DNA of 64,000 bases from Paractinoplanes maris (GCF_023544465.1 NZ_JALPVL010000001.1:248001-312000); one strand, 5' to 3'; counted from the first letter of the stretch, positions 26,045 through 38,135 are shown. Numbers and translations: made by a program. Notes: generated by a model not told the origin, from the letters alone.

Positions 26045-26089
26045 CTAAGTGCGAATAATCAGCACGGAGTGGGTCACGTTCCGAAGCAT
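26045..26089 (-). CDS. Branched-chain amino acid leader peptide of cimA
   Basis: 14-codon ORF encoding MLRNVTHSVLIIRT. The run Val-Leu-Ile-Ile near its end uses GTG CTG ATT ATT; ATT is a rare isoleucine codon at this G+C level, which would sharpen stalling. It lies 30 nt upstream of the terminator stem ahead of cimA, the first committed isoleucine enzyme. A weaker hairpin (CGGC with GCCG, about 26022-26039) lies between. I did not find a clean antiterminator pairing by eye, so the mechanism is inferred from the peptide, terminator and gene. Confidence 0.75.
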   Translation of the reverse strand: MLRNVTHSVLIIRT

Positions 26090-26221
26090 GCCACGGGTGC
26101 GACCGAATGAGACCGGAAATCCACCAGATGAGATACGGTCCCTCGATCGGGTGCCGGCGCGCTGCCCGCTGCGCAAGATCACGTCACAGCGGAAATCGAG
26201 CGCGGCGGTTACCTTGGCTGC

Positions 26222-26962
26222 GTGGCTGTGGAACAACATCCCCGGAATCTCGGCTTCTCGGCGACCTACAACTTCCGCGACGTCGGCGGCTATCCCGGCC
26301 TCGACGGGCGCACCGTGCGCTGGCGGCGGCTCTTCCGGGCCGACGCGCTGCACCGGCTGGGCGAGCAGGACACCGCGGCCTTCGCCGCCCTCGGCGTGAA
26401 GACCGTGATCGACCTGCGCCGGCCGCACGAGATCGAGAAGTTCGGGCGGGTGGCCGAGCGCTACGGCCTCGACTACCGCAACCTCGTGCTCGAGCACGTC
26501 GACTGGGAAGAGGTCGGGCACCCGGAGGAGACGGTGCACGAGCGCTGGCTGGCCGACCGTTACCTCAACTTCGCCGAGGACGGCCGCGCGGCGATCCTGG
26601 CCTCGCTGCGGGTGATCGCCGACCCGGCCCAGGCCCCGGTCATCGTGCACTGCATGGCCGGCAAGGACCGGACGGGCACCGTCTGCGCCCTGACCCTGGC
26701 CCTGCTGGGGGTGTCCGACGAGGACATCGCGGCCGACTATGCCCTGACCACCGACGCCATGGCCCCGCTGACCGCCCATCTGCTGGAGAAGCACCCGTCG
26801 GCCGTCCTGGGCAAGCAGCACATGTGGAACTCGCCGCCGGCCGCCATGCGGATGTTCCTCGACGACCTGCGCGCACTGCACGGTTCGATCGACGGATACA
26901 CCCGGGAGATCGGCCTGACCGACGCCGAGATCGCCTCGATGCGGGCTCACCTGCTCGAGTAA
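26222..26962 (+). CDS. Tyrosine/serine protein phosphatase (Tyr_phosphatase3 type)
   Basis: 246-aa dual-specificity-like phosphatase. The P-loop VHCMAGKDRTG gives the nucleophile Cys144 and Arg150. The N-terminus carries the family signature NFRDVGGYPGLDGRTVRWRRL followed by LFRADALHRL and VIDLRRPHE. GTG 26222 is preceded by TACCTT at 6 nt, the leaderless geometry. There is no signal peptide, so it is cytoplasmic. It may act on phospho-Tyr/Ser proteins or phosphoinositide-like lipids, as in MptpB relatives. Confidence 0.9.
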   Translation: MAVEQHPRNLGFSATYNFRDVGGYPGLDGRTVRWRRLFRADALHRLGEQDTAAFAALGVKTVIDLRRPHEIEKFGRVAERYGLDYRNLVLEHVDWEEVGHPEETVHERWLADRYLNFAEDGRAAILASLRVIADPAQAPVIVHCMAGKDRTGTVCALTLALLGVSDEDIAADYALTTDAMAPLTAHLLEKHPSAVLGKQHMWNSPPAAMRMFLDDLRALHGSIDGYTREIGLTDAEIASMRAHLLE

Positions 26963-26999
26963 GCCAGTCGGCCATCCGTCAGCCATGGGCGAGCCGGAC

Positions 27000-27028
27000 C
27001 ATGCAGGCTGCATGCTTGAGTCATGCAG
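27000..27028 (+). promoter_or_regulatory. CATGCAG palindrome and extra half-site at a gene start
   Basis: CATGCAGGCTGCATG (27000-27014) is a perfect palindrome with 7-bp arms. A third CATGCAG (27022-27028) covers the start codon of the next gene. Three identical heptamers in 29 bp look like regulator half-sites controlling the EACC1-like gene. No cognate regulator is obvious nearby. Confidence 0.45.
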
Positions 27029-27355
27029 ATTTTGATCGGGATTGCCGAGGGTGGGGCCGACGCGGAGCGGCGCGACTATCTGATCCACGGCGTCCGCTCC
27101 GAGCTGTTGCAACTCGACGTGGACGCCGTGGAGCCGATGCCCGGGCCCGGGGGCACCCTGCTGGTGTCGCTCGGCGGTGCGGCCGAGGCGCTCACCCAGG
27201 TGATGACCGCGCTGCGCTCTTGGGTGGGGCGCAACCCGGCCCCCCGCGCCGTGGAGATGACCGTCGGCGGCAAGAAGCTGCGGATCTCGGACGCCTCACT
27301 CGCCCAGCAGGACCGGATGATCGACGAGTTCGTCCGAGCTGTCCGCGTGCCCTAG
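27023..27355 (+). CDS. Small protein resembling effector-associated constant component EACC1
   Basis: 110-aa soluble alpha/beta protein. The arrangement of a strand, the SELLQLDVDAVEPM region, the helix ALTQVMTALRSWVGRN, then two strands (AVEMTVGGKKLRIS) fits the EACC1 family as I remember it. EACC1 is a small partner of caspase- or protease-type effectors in actinobacterial conflict systems. No effector is beside it: the neighbours are a phosphatase and ilvE (4-bp convergent overlap). If this is EACC1, it is an orphan; otherwise it is an unrecognised conserved small protein. Confidence 0.6.
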   Translation: MQILIGIAEGGADAERRDYLIHGVRSELLQLDVDAVEPMPGPGGTLLVSLGGAAEALTQVMTALRSWVGRNPAPRAVEMTVGGKKLRISDASLAQQDRMIDEFVRAVRVP

Positions 27356-28449
27356 AGAACCCGGTGGACCCAGCCGAACGGGTCCTCGGCCCGCCCTCGC
27401 TGGATGTCGACCAGCTGCTTGCGCAGCTCGGTGGTGACCGGACCGGTGCCGCCGTCGGCGATCACGAACTCGCCGTCGGCGCTGCGCACCTGCCCGATCG
27501 GCGTGATGACGGCCGCGGTGCCGCAGGCGAAGGCCTCGCGGATGCGACCGGAGGCGGAGTCGGTCCGCCATTCCTCGAGGCTCACCGGGCGCTCCTCGAC
27601 CTTGCGGCCGGCCCGCTCGGCCAGCTTGATCACCGAGTCGCGGGTGATGCCGGGCAGGATCGTGCCGGTCAGCGGCGGCGTCACCAGCGTGTCGTCGTCG
27701 AGGACGAAGAACACGTTCATGCCGCCGAGCTCGTCGATGTATTTGCGCTCGATCGCGTCGAGGTAGACGACCTGGTCGCAGCCGTGCTCGATCGCCTCGG
27801 CCTGGGCCGACAGCCCGGCCGCGTAGTTGCCACCGCACTTGGCCGCACCGGTGCCGCCCGGGGCGGCCCGCGTGTAGTCGGGGGTCACCCACACCGAGAC
27901 CGGCTTGACGCCACCGGAGAAATACGGCCCGACCGGGGAGGCGATGACCAGATAGAGATACTCCATCGAGGGGCGCACCCCCAGGAAGACCTCGCTGGCA
28001 TAGGCGAACGGGCGCAGGTAGAGGCTGCCCTCGTCGCTGGTCGGCAGCCAGGCCCGGTCGATCGCGATGATCTCGTGCAGGGACTGCAGGAACGTCTCGA
28101 CTCCGAGCGGCGGCATGGCCATCCGCTGCGCCGACTGGGCGAAACGGGCGGCGTTGGCGTCGGGACGGAACATCGCCACGCCGCCGTCGGGCAGCGTGTA
28201 GGCCTTCAGGCCCTCGAAGATCTCCTGCGCGTAGTGCAGGACGGCGGACGCCGGGTCCATCGGGATCGGGGCCCGCGCCTCGACGCGAGCGTCATACCAG
28301 CCCTTGCCGTCGGCGTAACGGATCGTGACCATGTGGTCGGTGAAGATGCGGCCGAAGCCGGGGCTGGCGAGCATGGCCGTGCGCTCGGCGTCGCCCACGG
28401 GTGCCGGGTTCGGACGGATCTCGAACTCGAGGTTGTCACCACCGCTCAT
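27352..28449 (-). CDS. ilvE: Branched-chain amino acid aminotransferase
   Basis: 365-aa class IV PLP aminotransferase performing the last step of Ile, Val and Leu synthesis. Motifs: MVTIRYADGKGWYDARVEAR, HYAQEIFEGLKAY, FRPDANAARFAQSA, SLYLRPFAYASE, then the PLP lysine in DAIERKYIDELGGMNVFF and the phosphate-binding GTAAVITPIGQV. Full length. It lies downstream of leuB on the same strand with a 129-bp gap. Co-transcription with leuB is possible but not certain. Confidence 0.96.
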   Translation of the reverse strand: MSGGDNLEFEIRPNPAPVGDAERTAMLASPGFGRIFTDHMVTIRYADGKGWYDARVEARAPIPMDPASAVLHYAQEIFEGLKAYTLPDGGVAMFRPDANAARFAQSAQRMAMPPLGVETFLQSLHEIIAIDRAWLPTSDEGSLYLRPFAYASEVFLGVRPSMEYLYLVIASPVGPYFSGGVKPVSVWVTPDYTRAAPGGTGAAKCGGNYAAGLSAQAEAIEHGCDQVVYLDAIERKYIDELGGMNVFFVLDDDTLVTPPLTGTILPGITRDSVIKLAERAGRKVEERPVSLEEWRTDSASGRIREAFACGTAAVITPIGQVRSADGEFVIADGGTGPVTTELRKQLVDIQRGRAEDPFGWVHRVL

Positions 28450-28492
28450 GACAAGTGGACCTACTTTCTGGCAAGACGAATGGAGGCATGCG

Positions 28493-28511
28493 GAAGCACC
28501 CGTAGTGCTTC
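28493..28511 (-). other. Small hairpin between leuB and ilvE
   Basis: GAAGCAC and GTGCTTC (28493-28499 and 28505-28511) form a 7-bp stem with a 5-nt loop, 44 bp before the ilvE start. There is no U-run, so it is not a convincing terminator; it might stabilise a processed transcript end. Confidence 0.4.
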
Positions 28512-28578
28512 ATGAACTTACCCGAACGGTCGTTCAATCCCCAGACCGAACCGGGTGAAGAGAGCCCCCGCCGCGGGT

Positions 28579-29610
28579 CTAGAGCGCGGCGGCGACGCGG
28601 TCGCCGACCTCGGCGGTACGCAGCGGGGCGCCCGTCGTGCGGGACGCCACCTCGGCCGCGACCGCCTCGGATACTCGGCGGGCCTCGTCGTGGTGGCCCA
28701 GGTGCTCGAGCAGCAGCGAAGCGGAGAGAATGGCGGCCGCCGGGTCGGCGATGCCCTGACCGGCGATGTCGGGCGCCGAGCCGTGCACCGGCTCGAACGT
28801 CGACGGGTACTTGCGCTCCGGGTTGACGGAGCCGCTGGCCGCCATGCCGATGCCGCCGGTAACGGCAGCGGCGATGTCGGTGAGGATGTCACCGAAGAGG
28901 TTGTCGGTCACGACGACGTCGTACCGCTGAGGGTTGCTGACCATGAACATGCTGGCCGCGTCGATGTGCTGGTATTCCGTCGTGACCTCGGGGAACTCGG
29001 CCGCGACGGCGGCGAACGTGCGCGCCCACAGGCCGCCGGCCTTGGTCAGCACATTGGTCTTGTGCACCATCGTCAGGTGGCGGCGGTCGCGGCGCTGGGC
29101 CCGGGCGAAGCCGTCCCGGATGACCCGCTCGACGCCGAACCGGGTGTTCAGGCTCTCCTCGGTCGCGATCTCGGCGGGGGTGTCCTGGTGCAGGACGCCG
29201 CCGGCGCCGACGTAGAGGCCCTCGACACCCTCGCGCACCACGACCATGTCGATCTCGCCGGGCTTGACGCCGGCCAGCGGGCTGGTGGTGCCGGGATAGA
29301 GCTTGGAGGGGCGCAGGTTGACGTACTGGTCGAAGTCGAACCGCAGCTTGAGCAGCAGACCACGCTCGAGCACGCCGGGCGGGACGCTGGGGTCGCCGAT
29401 GGCGCCGAGCAGGATCGCGTCGTGCAGCGCGAGCTCGTCCTGGATGGCCTGGGGCAGGACCTCGCCGGTGCGGTTGTAGAACCGGGCCCCGAGGTCGTAG
29501 TCGTCGAACTCGGTGCCGGGAAGCACGGCCTCGATGACCTTGCGAGCCTGGGCGGTAACTTCGGTTCCGATGCCGTCGCCGGCCACGACCGCGATACGCG
29601 CCACGCTCAC
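28579..29610 (-). CDS. leuB: 3-isopropylmalate dehydrogenase
   Basis: 343-aa NAD-dependent enzyme oxidising 3-isopropylmalate to 2-ketoisocaproate in leucine synthesis. Family features: [69 protein letters not shown], the metal site [20 protein letters not shown] and [24 protein letters not shown] C-terminus ([13 protein letters not shown]). Starts with GTG at 29610. The preceding 342 bp are non-coding and contain a long hairpin. Confidence 0.96.
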   Translation of the reverse strand: MSVARIAVVAGDGIGTEVTAQARKVIEAVLPGTEFDDYDLGARFYNRTGEVLPQAIQDELALHDAILLGAIGDPSVPPGVLERGLLLKLRFDFDQYVNLRPSKLYPGTTSPLAGVKPGEIDMVVVREGVEGLYVGAGGVLHQDTPAEIATEESLNTRFGVERVIRDGFARAQRRDRRHLTMVHKTNVLTKAGGLWARTFAAVAAEFPEVTTEYQHIDAASMFMVSNPQRYDVVVTDNLFGDILTDIAAAVTGGIGMAASGSVNPERKYPSTFEPVHGSAPDIAGQGIADPAAAILSASLLLEHLGHHDEARRVSEAVAAEVASRTTGAPLRTAEVGDRVAAAL

Positions 29611-29952
29611 GTCTGCTCCTTCAGGGTTGAATGTCCGCGCCTCAGGCTAGCGCGCCCTTCCCGATCTTCGGTACAGCGGTCCCACGTACTGAACGGTTGA
29701 TAAGTCCCCAGTAGGCGAACAGCCCCCGGATCGCGGCAAACGATCGCGGGGGCTGTTGCGACGAAGACGCGTGGCTCGGTCCCGCCGGAATACTTCGCCG
29801 GCTGCGGAACGAAGGCAGACTCGTCACCCGAAGACAAGCCCACCGGCGGTCCGCGCGGCAGGGACAACGCTAGCGATGCGGACTAAAGACGCGCAAGACG
29901 CATCCCCCGCGTGTCGGCGCCGATGTTCCGGCCCGCATGGCACCATGCGCCG
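29611..29952. other. Intergenic region with long hairpin upstream of leuB
   Basis: No convincing gene. Positions 29718-29757 form a hairpin of 11 bp plus 5 bp around a single bulged G, with a 7-nt loop. It is not followed by a U-run on either strand. I found no BCAA-rich leader ORF ahead of it. A 14-bp palindrome GCATGGCACCATGC (29935-29948) lies just before the gene starting at 29953. Confidence 0.6.
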
Positions 29953-30318
29953 GTGAGTTTCGACCTCGTGGTGTGGGCCATGGACAAGACGGACCTGCCG
30001 GACGCCGTGCGGGCCGCCAACGCGCGGTGCGCGCGCGGTGAGCACCCGCAGCGCCCGGCCGATCCGCGCGTCGTCGCCTTCTATGACGCCCTGACCAGTG
30101 AGTATCCCGACCGGGGGCCGCGCTCCTCGGTGCCCGGCTCGCCGTGGGCGCACGCCCCGCTGCACGCGGCGGCCGATCACATCCAGATGCGGCTCGACGA
30201 GAACTGCCCGGACGAGGTGCTCGAGACGATCGAGCGCCTGGCCGGCGAGCTCAACCTCGATCTGCTGGATCTGCAGGACGGGACGGTCTACCCGCCACCG
30301 GTGCGGGCTGCCCGTTGA
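29953..30318 (+). CDS. Conserved hypothetical protein
   Basis: 121-aa cytoplasmic protein that I do not recognise by function. It begins SFDLVVWAMDKTDLPDAV, has a compact helical segment and ends with a strand pattern (LNLDLLDLQDGTVYPP). Tryptophan, Asp and Pro content and lack of membrane segments suggest a small enzyme-like or immunity-like domain. GTG 29953 is the best start. Its last 68 bp overlap the 3' end of serA on the other strand. Confidence 0.65.
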   Translation: MSFDLVVWAMDKTDLPDAVRAANARCARGEHPQRPADPRVVAFYDALTSEYPDRGPRSSVPGSPWAHAPLHAAADHIQMRLDENCPDEVLETIERLAGELNLDLLDLQDGTVYPPPVRAAR

Positions 30319-31906
30319 TCCTGAGGTCGACCGCGCTGCCCCGCTCGGCCCCGATCTCGGCCGCGACCGTGGAGAGCAGCTCGGCGCCGACCGACGAGTC
30401 GACGGTGAGCGTCATCAGCGCCTCGCCGCCGGCCTCCCGCCGGGCCACCTGCATGGCGGCGATGTTGACCCCGGCCTCGCCGAGCAGGGTGCCGATCGCG
30501 CCGACGACGCCCGGCCGGTCGCTGTAGCGGAAGAACAGCAGCACCCCGTCGGCGTTGAGGTCGAGGTCGAAGTCGTCGAGACCGGTCAGCTTGGCGACCT
30601 CGCGGGTGCCGTGGACGGCGAGGGTGCCGGCCACGCTGACCGACCGGCCGTCGGGCAGGGCGCCGCGCACGGTCACCAGGTTGTGATCGGCCGGCTCCTC
30701 ACTGACCACGAGCTCGACCTCGACCCCCCGCTCGGCGGCCAGGCGCGGGGCGTTCACGTACGTCACCCGCTCGTCGACCACCGAGGCGAAGAGCCCCTTG
30801 GTGGTGGCCAGCCGCAGCACACCCACGTCGTGCGACACGATCTCGCCGCGCACCTCCACCGTCACGTTCGCCGCCACATGCCCGGCCAGCGCGGTGAAGA
30901 CCTTGCCCAGTTTCTCGGCCAGCGCCAGCAGCGGCCGCACGTCCTCGTCGACCACGCCGCCGGCCTGCACGTTCACCGCGTCGGGGACGAACTCGCCGTC
31001 CAGGGCCAGTTTCACGCTGCGGGCCACCGACAGGCCGGCCTTGTCCTGCGCCTCGGCCGTGGACGCACCCAGATGGGGAGTGACCACGACGTTGTCGAAG
31101 GCGAAGAGCGGTGACTCGGTGATCGGCTCGGTGACGAACACGTCCAGCCCGGCGCCGGCCACCCGGCCCTCGCGCAGGGCCGCGGCCAGTGCGTCCTCGT
31201 CGATCAGCCCCCCGCGGGCCGCGTTCACGATGCGTACGCCGGGCCGGACCAGGCCCAGCTCCTTCTCGCCGATCAAACCCACGGTCTCCGGCGTACGAGG
31301 CATGTGCACCGAGATGAAGTCGGACTCCCGCAGCAGCTCGTCCAGGCCGACCAGCCGCACGCCGAGCTGGGCCGCCCGGGCCGGTTGCACGTACGGGTCG
31401 TAGGCGATCAGCCGGGTGCCGAAGGCAGCCATCCGCTGAGCGAAGAGCACGCCGATGCGGCCCAGCCCGACCACCCCGACCGTCTTGCCCTGCAGCTCGA
31501 CGCCGACGAACCGCGACCGCTGCCACCGGCCGCTCTTGAGCGAGGCCGAGGCCGTCGCCGTGTGCCGGGCGGTCGCGAGCAGCAGCGCGATCGCCTGCTC
31601 GGCGGCCGACACGATGTTACTGGTCGGCGCGTTGACCACGAGGACGCCGCGGGCGGTCGCGGCGGCGAGGTCGACGTTGTCGAGGCCCACCCCGGCTCGG
31701 GCCACCACCCGCAGGTGCGGGCCGGCCGCGAGGACCTCGGCGTCGACCCGGGTCACGCTGCGCACGATCAGGGCGTCGGCCTCGGCCACCTGGGCCAGCA
31801 GTGCCTCCCGATCACCCCCGTCGACCTGGCGGACCTCGTAGTCGTAGGCGAGAACGTCGATGGCGGACGGCGCCAACGGCTCGGCGATCAGGACGACGGA
31901 CGTCAC
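30251..31906 (-). CDS. serA: D-3-phosphoglycerate dehydrogenase
   Basis: 551-aa enzyme starting serine synthesis by oxidising 3-phosphoglycerate. The order is substrate domain, NAD domain (TVGVVGLGRIGVLFAQRM; active-site region VNAARGGLIDEDAL; VVTPHLGASTAEAQ), the intervening domain of actinobacterial SerA, and a C-terminal ACT domain (VLLFFRYSDRPGVVGAIGTL, ALMTLTVDSSVGAELL) that binds serine. Homologues usually end near 530 residues; here about 20 Pro/Arg/Ala-rich residues follow, in the 68 bp that overlap the neighbouring gene. A hairpin terminator separates it from ilvC. Confidence 0.95.
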   Translation of the reverse strand: MTSVVLIAEPLAPSAIDVLAYDYEVRQVDGGDREALLAQVAEADALIVRSVTRVDAEVLAAGPHLRVVARAGVGLDNVDLAAATARGVLVVNAPTSNIVSAAEQAIALLLATARHTATASASLKSGRWQRSRFVGVELQGKTVGVVGLGRIGVLFAQRMAAFGTRLIAYDPYVQPARAAQLGVRLVGLDELLRESDFISVHMPRTPETVGLIGEKELGLVRPGVRIVNAARGGLIDEDALAAALREGRVAGAGLDVFVTEPITESPLFAFDNVVVTPHLGASTAEAQDKAGLSVARSVKLALDGEFVPDAVNVQAGGVVDEDVRPLLALAEKLGKVFTALAGHVAANVTVEVRGEIVSHDVGVLRLATTKGLFASVVDERVTYVNAPRLAAERGVEVELVVSEEPADHNLVTVRGALPDGRSVSVAGTLAVHGTREVAKLTGLDDFDLDLNADGVLLFFRYSDRPGVVGAIGTLLGEAGVNIAAMQVARREAGGEALMTLTVDSSVGAELLSTVAAEIGAERGSAVDLRINGQPAPVAGRPSRPADPADRG

Positions 31907-32015
31907 GCGGCACCCTCCGGGGATCGCTGTCGATCGATGCGATCGTAAGCGGCCCCGGTGGCTCCCGTCACTCCCTCAGCGGGTCGGGATCGTCGCCCGG
32001 TCGATCCGGACAGCA

Positions 32016-32056
32016 CTCGGCCCGCTCTCCCAGCTCGAGCCGGGAAGCGGGCCGAG
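32016..32056 (-). terminator. Terminator after ilvC
   Basis: CTCGGCCCGCT (32016-32026) pairs with AGCGGGCCGAG (32046-32056), 11 bp perfect; the 19-nt interior can fold further around GCTCGAGC. It lies 8 bp beyond the ilvC stop. In the ilvC direction the U-run precedes the stem rather than follows it, as with the leuD hairpin. It should end the ilvBNC transcript before serA. Confidence 0.65.
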
Positions 32057-32063
32057 GGAAAAA

Positions 32064-35502
<3,439 letters not shown>

Positions 35503-35548
35503 GGCACTTCATACCTTTTCGGGTTGGGCGTTCCGTTACTTGAGCAAC

Positions 35549-35581
35549 AAAAAAGGCCCACGTGCCGGGAAGCACGGGACC
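35549..35581 (-). terminator. Attenuator-type terminator before ilvB
   Basis: In the ilvB direction: stem arms 35581-35572 and 35565-35555 pair over 10 bp with one bulged U and one G-U, loop TTCCCG, then six U residues (35554-35549). It ends 46 bp before the ilvB start and follows no gene, so its role must be in the leader of the ilvBNC transcript. Confidence 0.85.
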
Positions 35582-35597
35582 TGGCGCACTCTCGCCG

Positions 35598-35650
35598 CTA
35601 TCGGTGCGGCTGGAGTGCGCTCACATAAGTACTCGGGACGCGAAGCACAT
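35598..35650 (-). promoter_or_regulatory. ilvB leader with candidate leader ORFs and pause hairpin
   Basis: Two overlapping short frames could be the leader peptide: ATG 35650 encoding MCFASRVLM (with rare codons GTA and CTT for Val-Leu), ending at 35621; or GTG 35648 encoding VLRVPSTYVSALQPHR, ending at 35598. Directly after the first stop is a stem of GCGCACTC with GAGTGCGC (35613-35620 and 35584-35591). Together with the terminator this resembles a BCAA attenuator. Which frame is read is not settled, and I found no clear antiterminator. Confidence 0.5.
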
Positions 35651-35703
35651 GCTGCCAACCTTGCCCCATCCCAGGCGGTGAGTCAACTGATCCCACATTT
35701 TGA

Positions 35704-38034
35704 TCACTGGTCCCGTTCACCCTTAGGAGCACCGAAGCCGGGGTCGCTCGGCAGCAGCGCCCTGAGCTGCCGCATCCCGGGTCCGAGCATGACCACCTGG
35801 CTGCGCGGAGCGGCGTCGACCGGCGGGGTCGAGCGCGGCGCGGGCAGGGGCCGGGAGGTGCCCAGGCGCAGGGTCTGCAGCTGGGCCTCGAGGTGCTCGG
35901 CGGGCACCCCCCAGCCGAACAGCGAGCCCTGGCCCAGCCGGCAGCCCGCCTCCTCGACCACCGCCCGCTGCGCCGGGGTGCCGATGCCCTCGGCCAGGAC
36001 CTCCAGCCCGAGCCGGTGGCCCAGCCGCACCACGACATCCACCAGGGGCGCGGCCGTCCCGGTACGGGACTCGGGCTCGGCCACCAGCGCGTGATCGATC
36101 TTGAGGATGTCGACCGGGAGCGTCCGCAGCTGACCGAGTGACGAATAGCCCGCGCCGAAGTCGTCCAGCGCGATCCGGACGCCGGTCGCCCGCAGCTCGG
36201 CGAGGCGGCTGATCAACTCCTCCATGTCGGTGGCGACGGCGTGCTCGGTCACCTCGAGGACCAGGCGCTGGGGCGGGACACCGTGCCGCTCGAGCACGTC
36301 GGCCACCTGGCCCGCGTAGTCGGCGGCGTGCAGCTCCTTGGGCGAGAGGTTGACCGACACCCAGACGTCGTGGCCCCGGGAGAGCCACGCGGCGAGCTGG
36401 ACGCAGGCCTGCTCGAGCACCCACGAGCCGATCCGGTTGATCAGCCCGGACTCCTCGGCGACCGGGATGAACTCGTCGGGCCGCACCGCGCCGAGCGTGG
36501 GGTGGGTCCAGCGCAGCAGCGCCTCGGCGCCGACCGGCCGCATCGAGGGCAGCGCCACCACGGGCTGGAAGACGAGCCGCAGCTGGTCGCGGTCGATCGC
36601 GTGGCGCAGCTCGTTCTCCAGCGTGCCCCGGCGGCGCAGCAGCTCGTCGTAGCGCTGCTGATAGCGCTCCACCCGGTTTTTGCCACGCTGCTTGGCATAG
36701 CGCAGGGCCAGGTCGGCGTCGCGGATGATGTCGCCGGTGTCGGCCGGGTCGGGCCCGGTGTAGGCCACGCCCAGGCTGGCCGACAGGAACACCGAGCCAC
36801 CGTCGACCTCGTACGGCTCGCCGAGGACGGCCAGCAGCCGGTGCGCGGTCAGCATCGCCTCGTCGGCCGTGCCCCGCATGAGGATCGCGAACTCGTCGCC
36901 GCCGAGGCGCGCGGCCACGTCGCCGTCGAGCAGGTTGCGCCGCAGCCGCTCGCCGACCTCCTTGAGCACCGCGTCGCCGACGTCGTGCCCGCGCATGTCG
37001 TTGACCGTCTTGAAACCGTCGAGGTCGATGCCGACCAGCACCAGCGGCTCACCGTCAGCCCGCAGCGCCCGCTGCAGGCCGCGCCGGTTGGCCAGGCCGG
37101 TCAGCGGGTCGGTGTGCGCCAGCTCGCGGAAATGGGCCTCCCGCGACCGGAGCTCGAGGGTGTAGCGCCGGACGTCGCGCAGCGCCAGGTATTGCCGGCC
37201 GACCAGCGCGAAGCCCTCGACGGCGGCGCCGGCGAAACCGTAGAGGTCGAAGGTGCCGCCGCGGGCGAGGTGATAGCCCAGGGCGGCGACCATGGCGACC
37301 ATCGGGACCACCGCGTAGGCCGTGCTGCGGTCGGTGACGTCGCCGACCACCGTCACCGGGCGGTCGGCCACCTTGACGGCCCGCGCGATGACGAACAGGC
37401 CGACCGGCAGCAGCAGGGCGCCGGTCAGGGTGGCACCGTCCCAGTCCTGGCAGATGCCGCCGGCCAGCGCGACCGCGGCCCCGGCGACCAGGGTCACCCC
37501 GCCGGCCACCCGCACGGTGGTCAGCCGGGGCCGGTGGGCGTGCAGGGCGAGCACGATGGTGAGCCCCAGCGAGATCACCGCGAGGCCGGTCGGGATCAGC
37601 ACCGACGGGCAGGCCATCGGGGTGGCGTCGCCCAGCAGGCGGGTCGGCTCGGTGATCAGCACCCAGCCGACGAACCAGATCGCGGCCGCGATGACCAGGC
37701 CGTCGAGCAGGTGGCGGAGGGCGGCCCCGGGATTTTCGGCCGCGCCCGGCAGCATGGCCGTGCCGACCAGCAGGATCAGGATGCCGATGGCCGTGCCGGC
37801 GGCGACCGCGCTGCCCAGCGCCATGCGGGGTGGCTCGACCGTGGTGATCAGCACACTGAGCATGCCGGCCAGGGCGGCCCCGGTGGCGATGGCGCCGCCC
37901 GCGGCCAGCGCCAGGTGCGCCCGGCGGGCCGCGCCCGTGTGCCGGCGCCCGGAATTGCCCAGCACGGCGACGGCCGGGACCGCGACGAGCAGGCTCGCGA
38001 GGCCGGCCAGCTCCACGCCGGACGGTGATTGCAC
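35704..38034 (-). CDS. Membrane GGDEF-EAL cyclic-di-GMP protein
   Basis: 776 aa. About eight N-terminal hydrophobic segments (residues 8-290) precede a GGDEF domain (LVGIDLDGFKTVNDMRGHDV, ARLGGDEFAIL) and an EAL domain. The I-site Arg is replaced (LLDGDVAARLGGDEF), so product inhibition is doubtful. All EAL catalytic positions look intact: GAEALLRW, VSVNLS, EVTEHA, ALDDFGAGYSSL, ILKIDHA, VLAEGI, LGQGSLFG. It may therefore both make and degrade c-di-GMP. GTG 38034 is the start. It is divergent from ilvD. Confidence 0.93.
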   Translation of the reverse strand: MQSPSGVELAGLASLLVAVPAVAVLGNSGRRHTGAARRAHLALAAGGAIATGAALAGMLSVLITTVEPPRMALGSAVAAGTAIGILILLVGTAMLPGAAENPGAALRHLLDGLVIAAAIWFVGWVLITEPTRLLGDATPMACPSVLIPTGLAVISLGLTIVLALHAHRPRLTTVRVAGGVTLVAGAAVALAGGICQDWDGATLTGALLLPVGLFVIARAVKVADRPVTVVGDVTDRSTAYAVVPMVAMVAALGYHLARGGTFDLYGFAGAAVEGFALVGRQYLALRDVRRYTLELRSREAHFRELAHTDPLTGLANRRGLQRALRADGEPLVLVGIDLDGFKTVNDMRGHDVGDAVLKEVGERLRRNLLDGDVAARLGGDEFAILMRGTADEAMLTAHRLLAVLGEPYEVDGGSVFLSASLGVAYTGPDPADTGDIIRDADLALRYAKQRGKNRVERYQQRYDELLRRRGTLENELRHAIDRDQLRLVFQPVVALPSMRPVGAEALLRWTHPTLGAVRPDEFIPVAEESGLINRIGSWVLEQACVQLAAWLSRGHDVWVSVNLSPKELHAADYAGQVADVLERHGVPPQRLVLEVTEHAVATDMEELISRLAELRATGVRIALDDFGAGYSSLGQLRTLPVDILKIDHALVAEPESRTGTAAPLVDVVVRLGHRLGLEVLAEGIGTPAQRAVVEEAGCRLGQGSLFGWGVPAEHLEAQLQTLRLGTSRPLPAPRSTPPVDAAPRSQVVMLGPGMRQLRALLPSDPGFGAPKGERDQ

Positions 38035-38135
38035 GAGGACACTCTGCCCGATGCCGATCTATTTAAGTAGCCCTCAAATCCCGGCTTGTGGACAGACTTG
38101 GCGGTCCTTACCGGCTGCGGTGGCACACTGAGGGA

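Noticed and set aside
29718..29757. Hairpin upstream of leuB as a leucine attenuator
   Set aside because: There is no U-run after the stem in the leuB direction and I found no leader ORF rich in Leu/Ile/Val before it.
29607..29867. 86-codon minus-strand frame ending at the leuB start
   Set aside because: It runs through the long hairpin, has no ribosome site or conserved motif, and looks like chance open frame.
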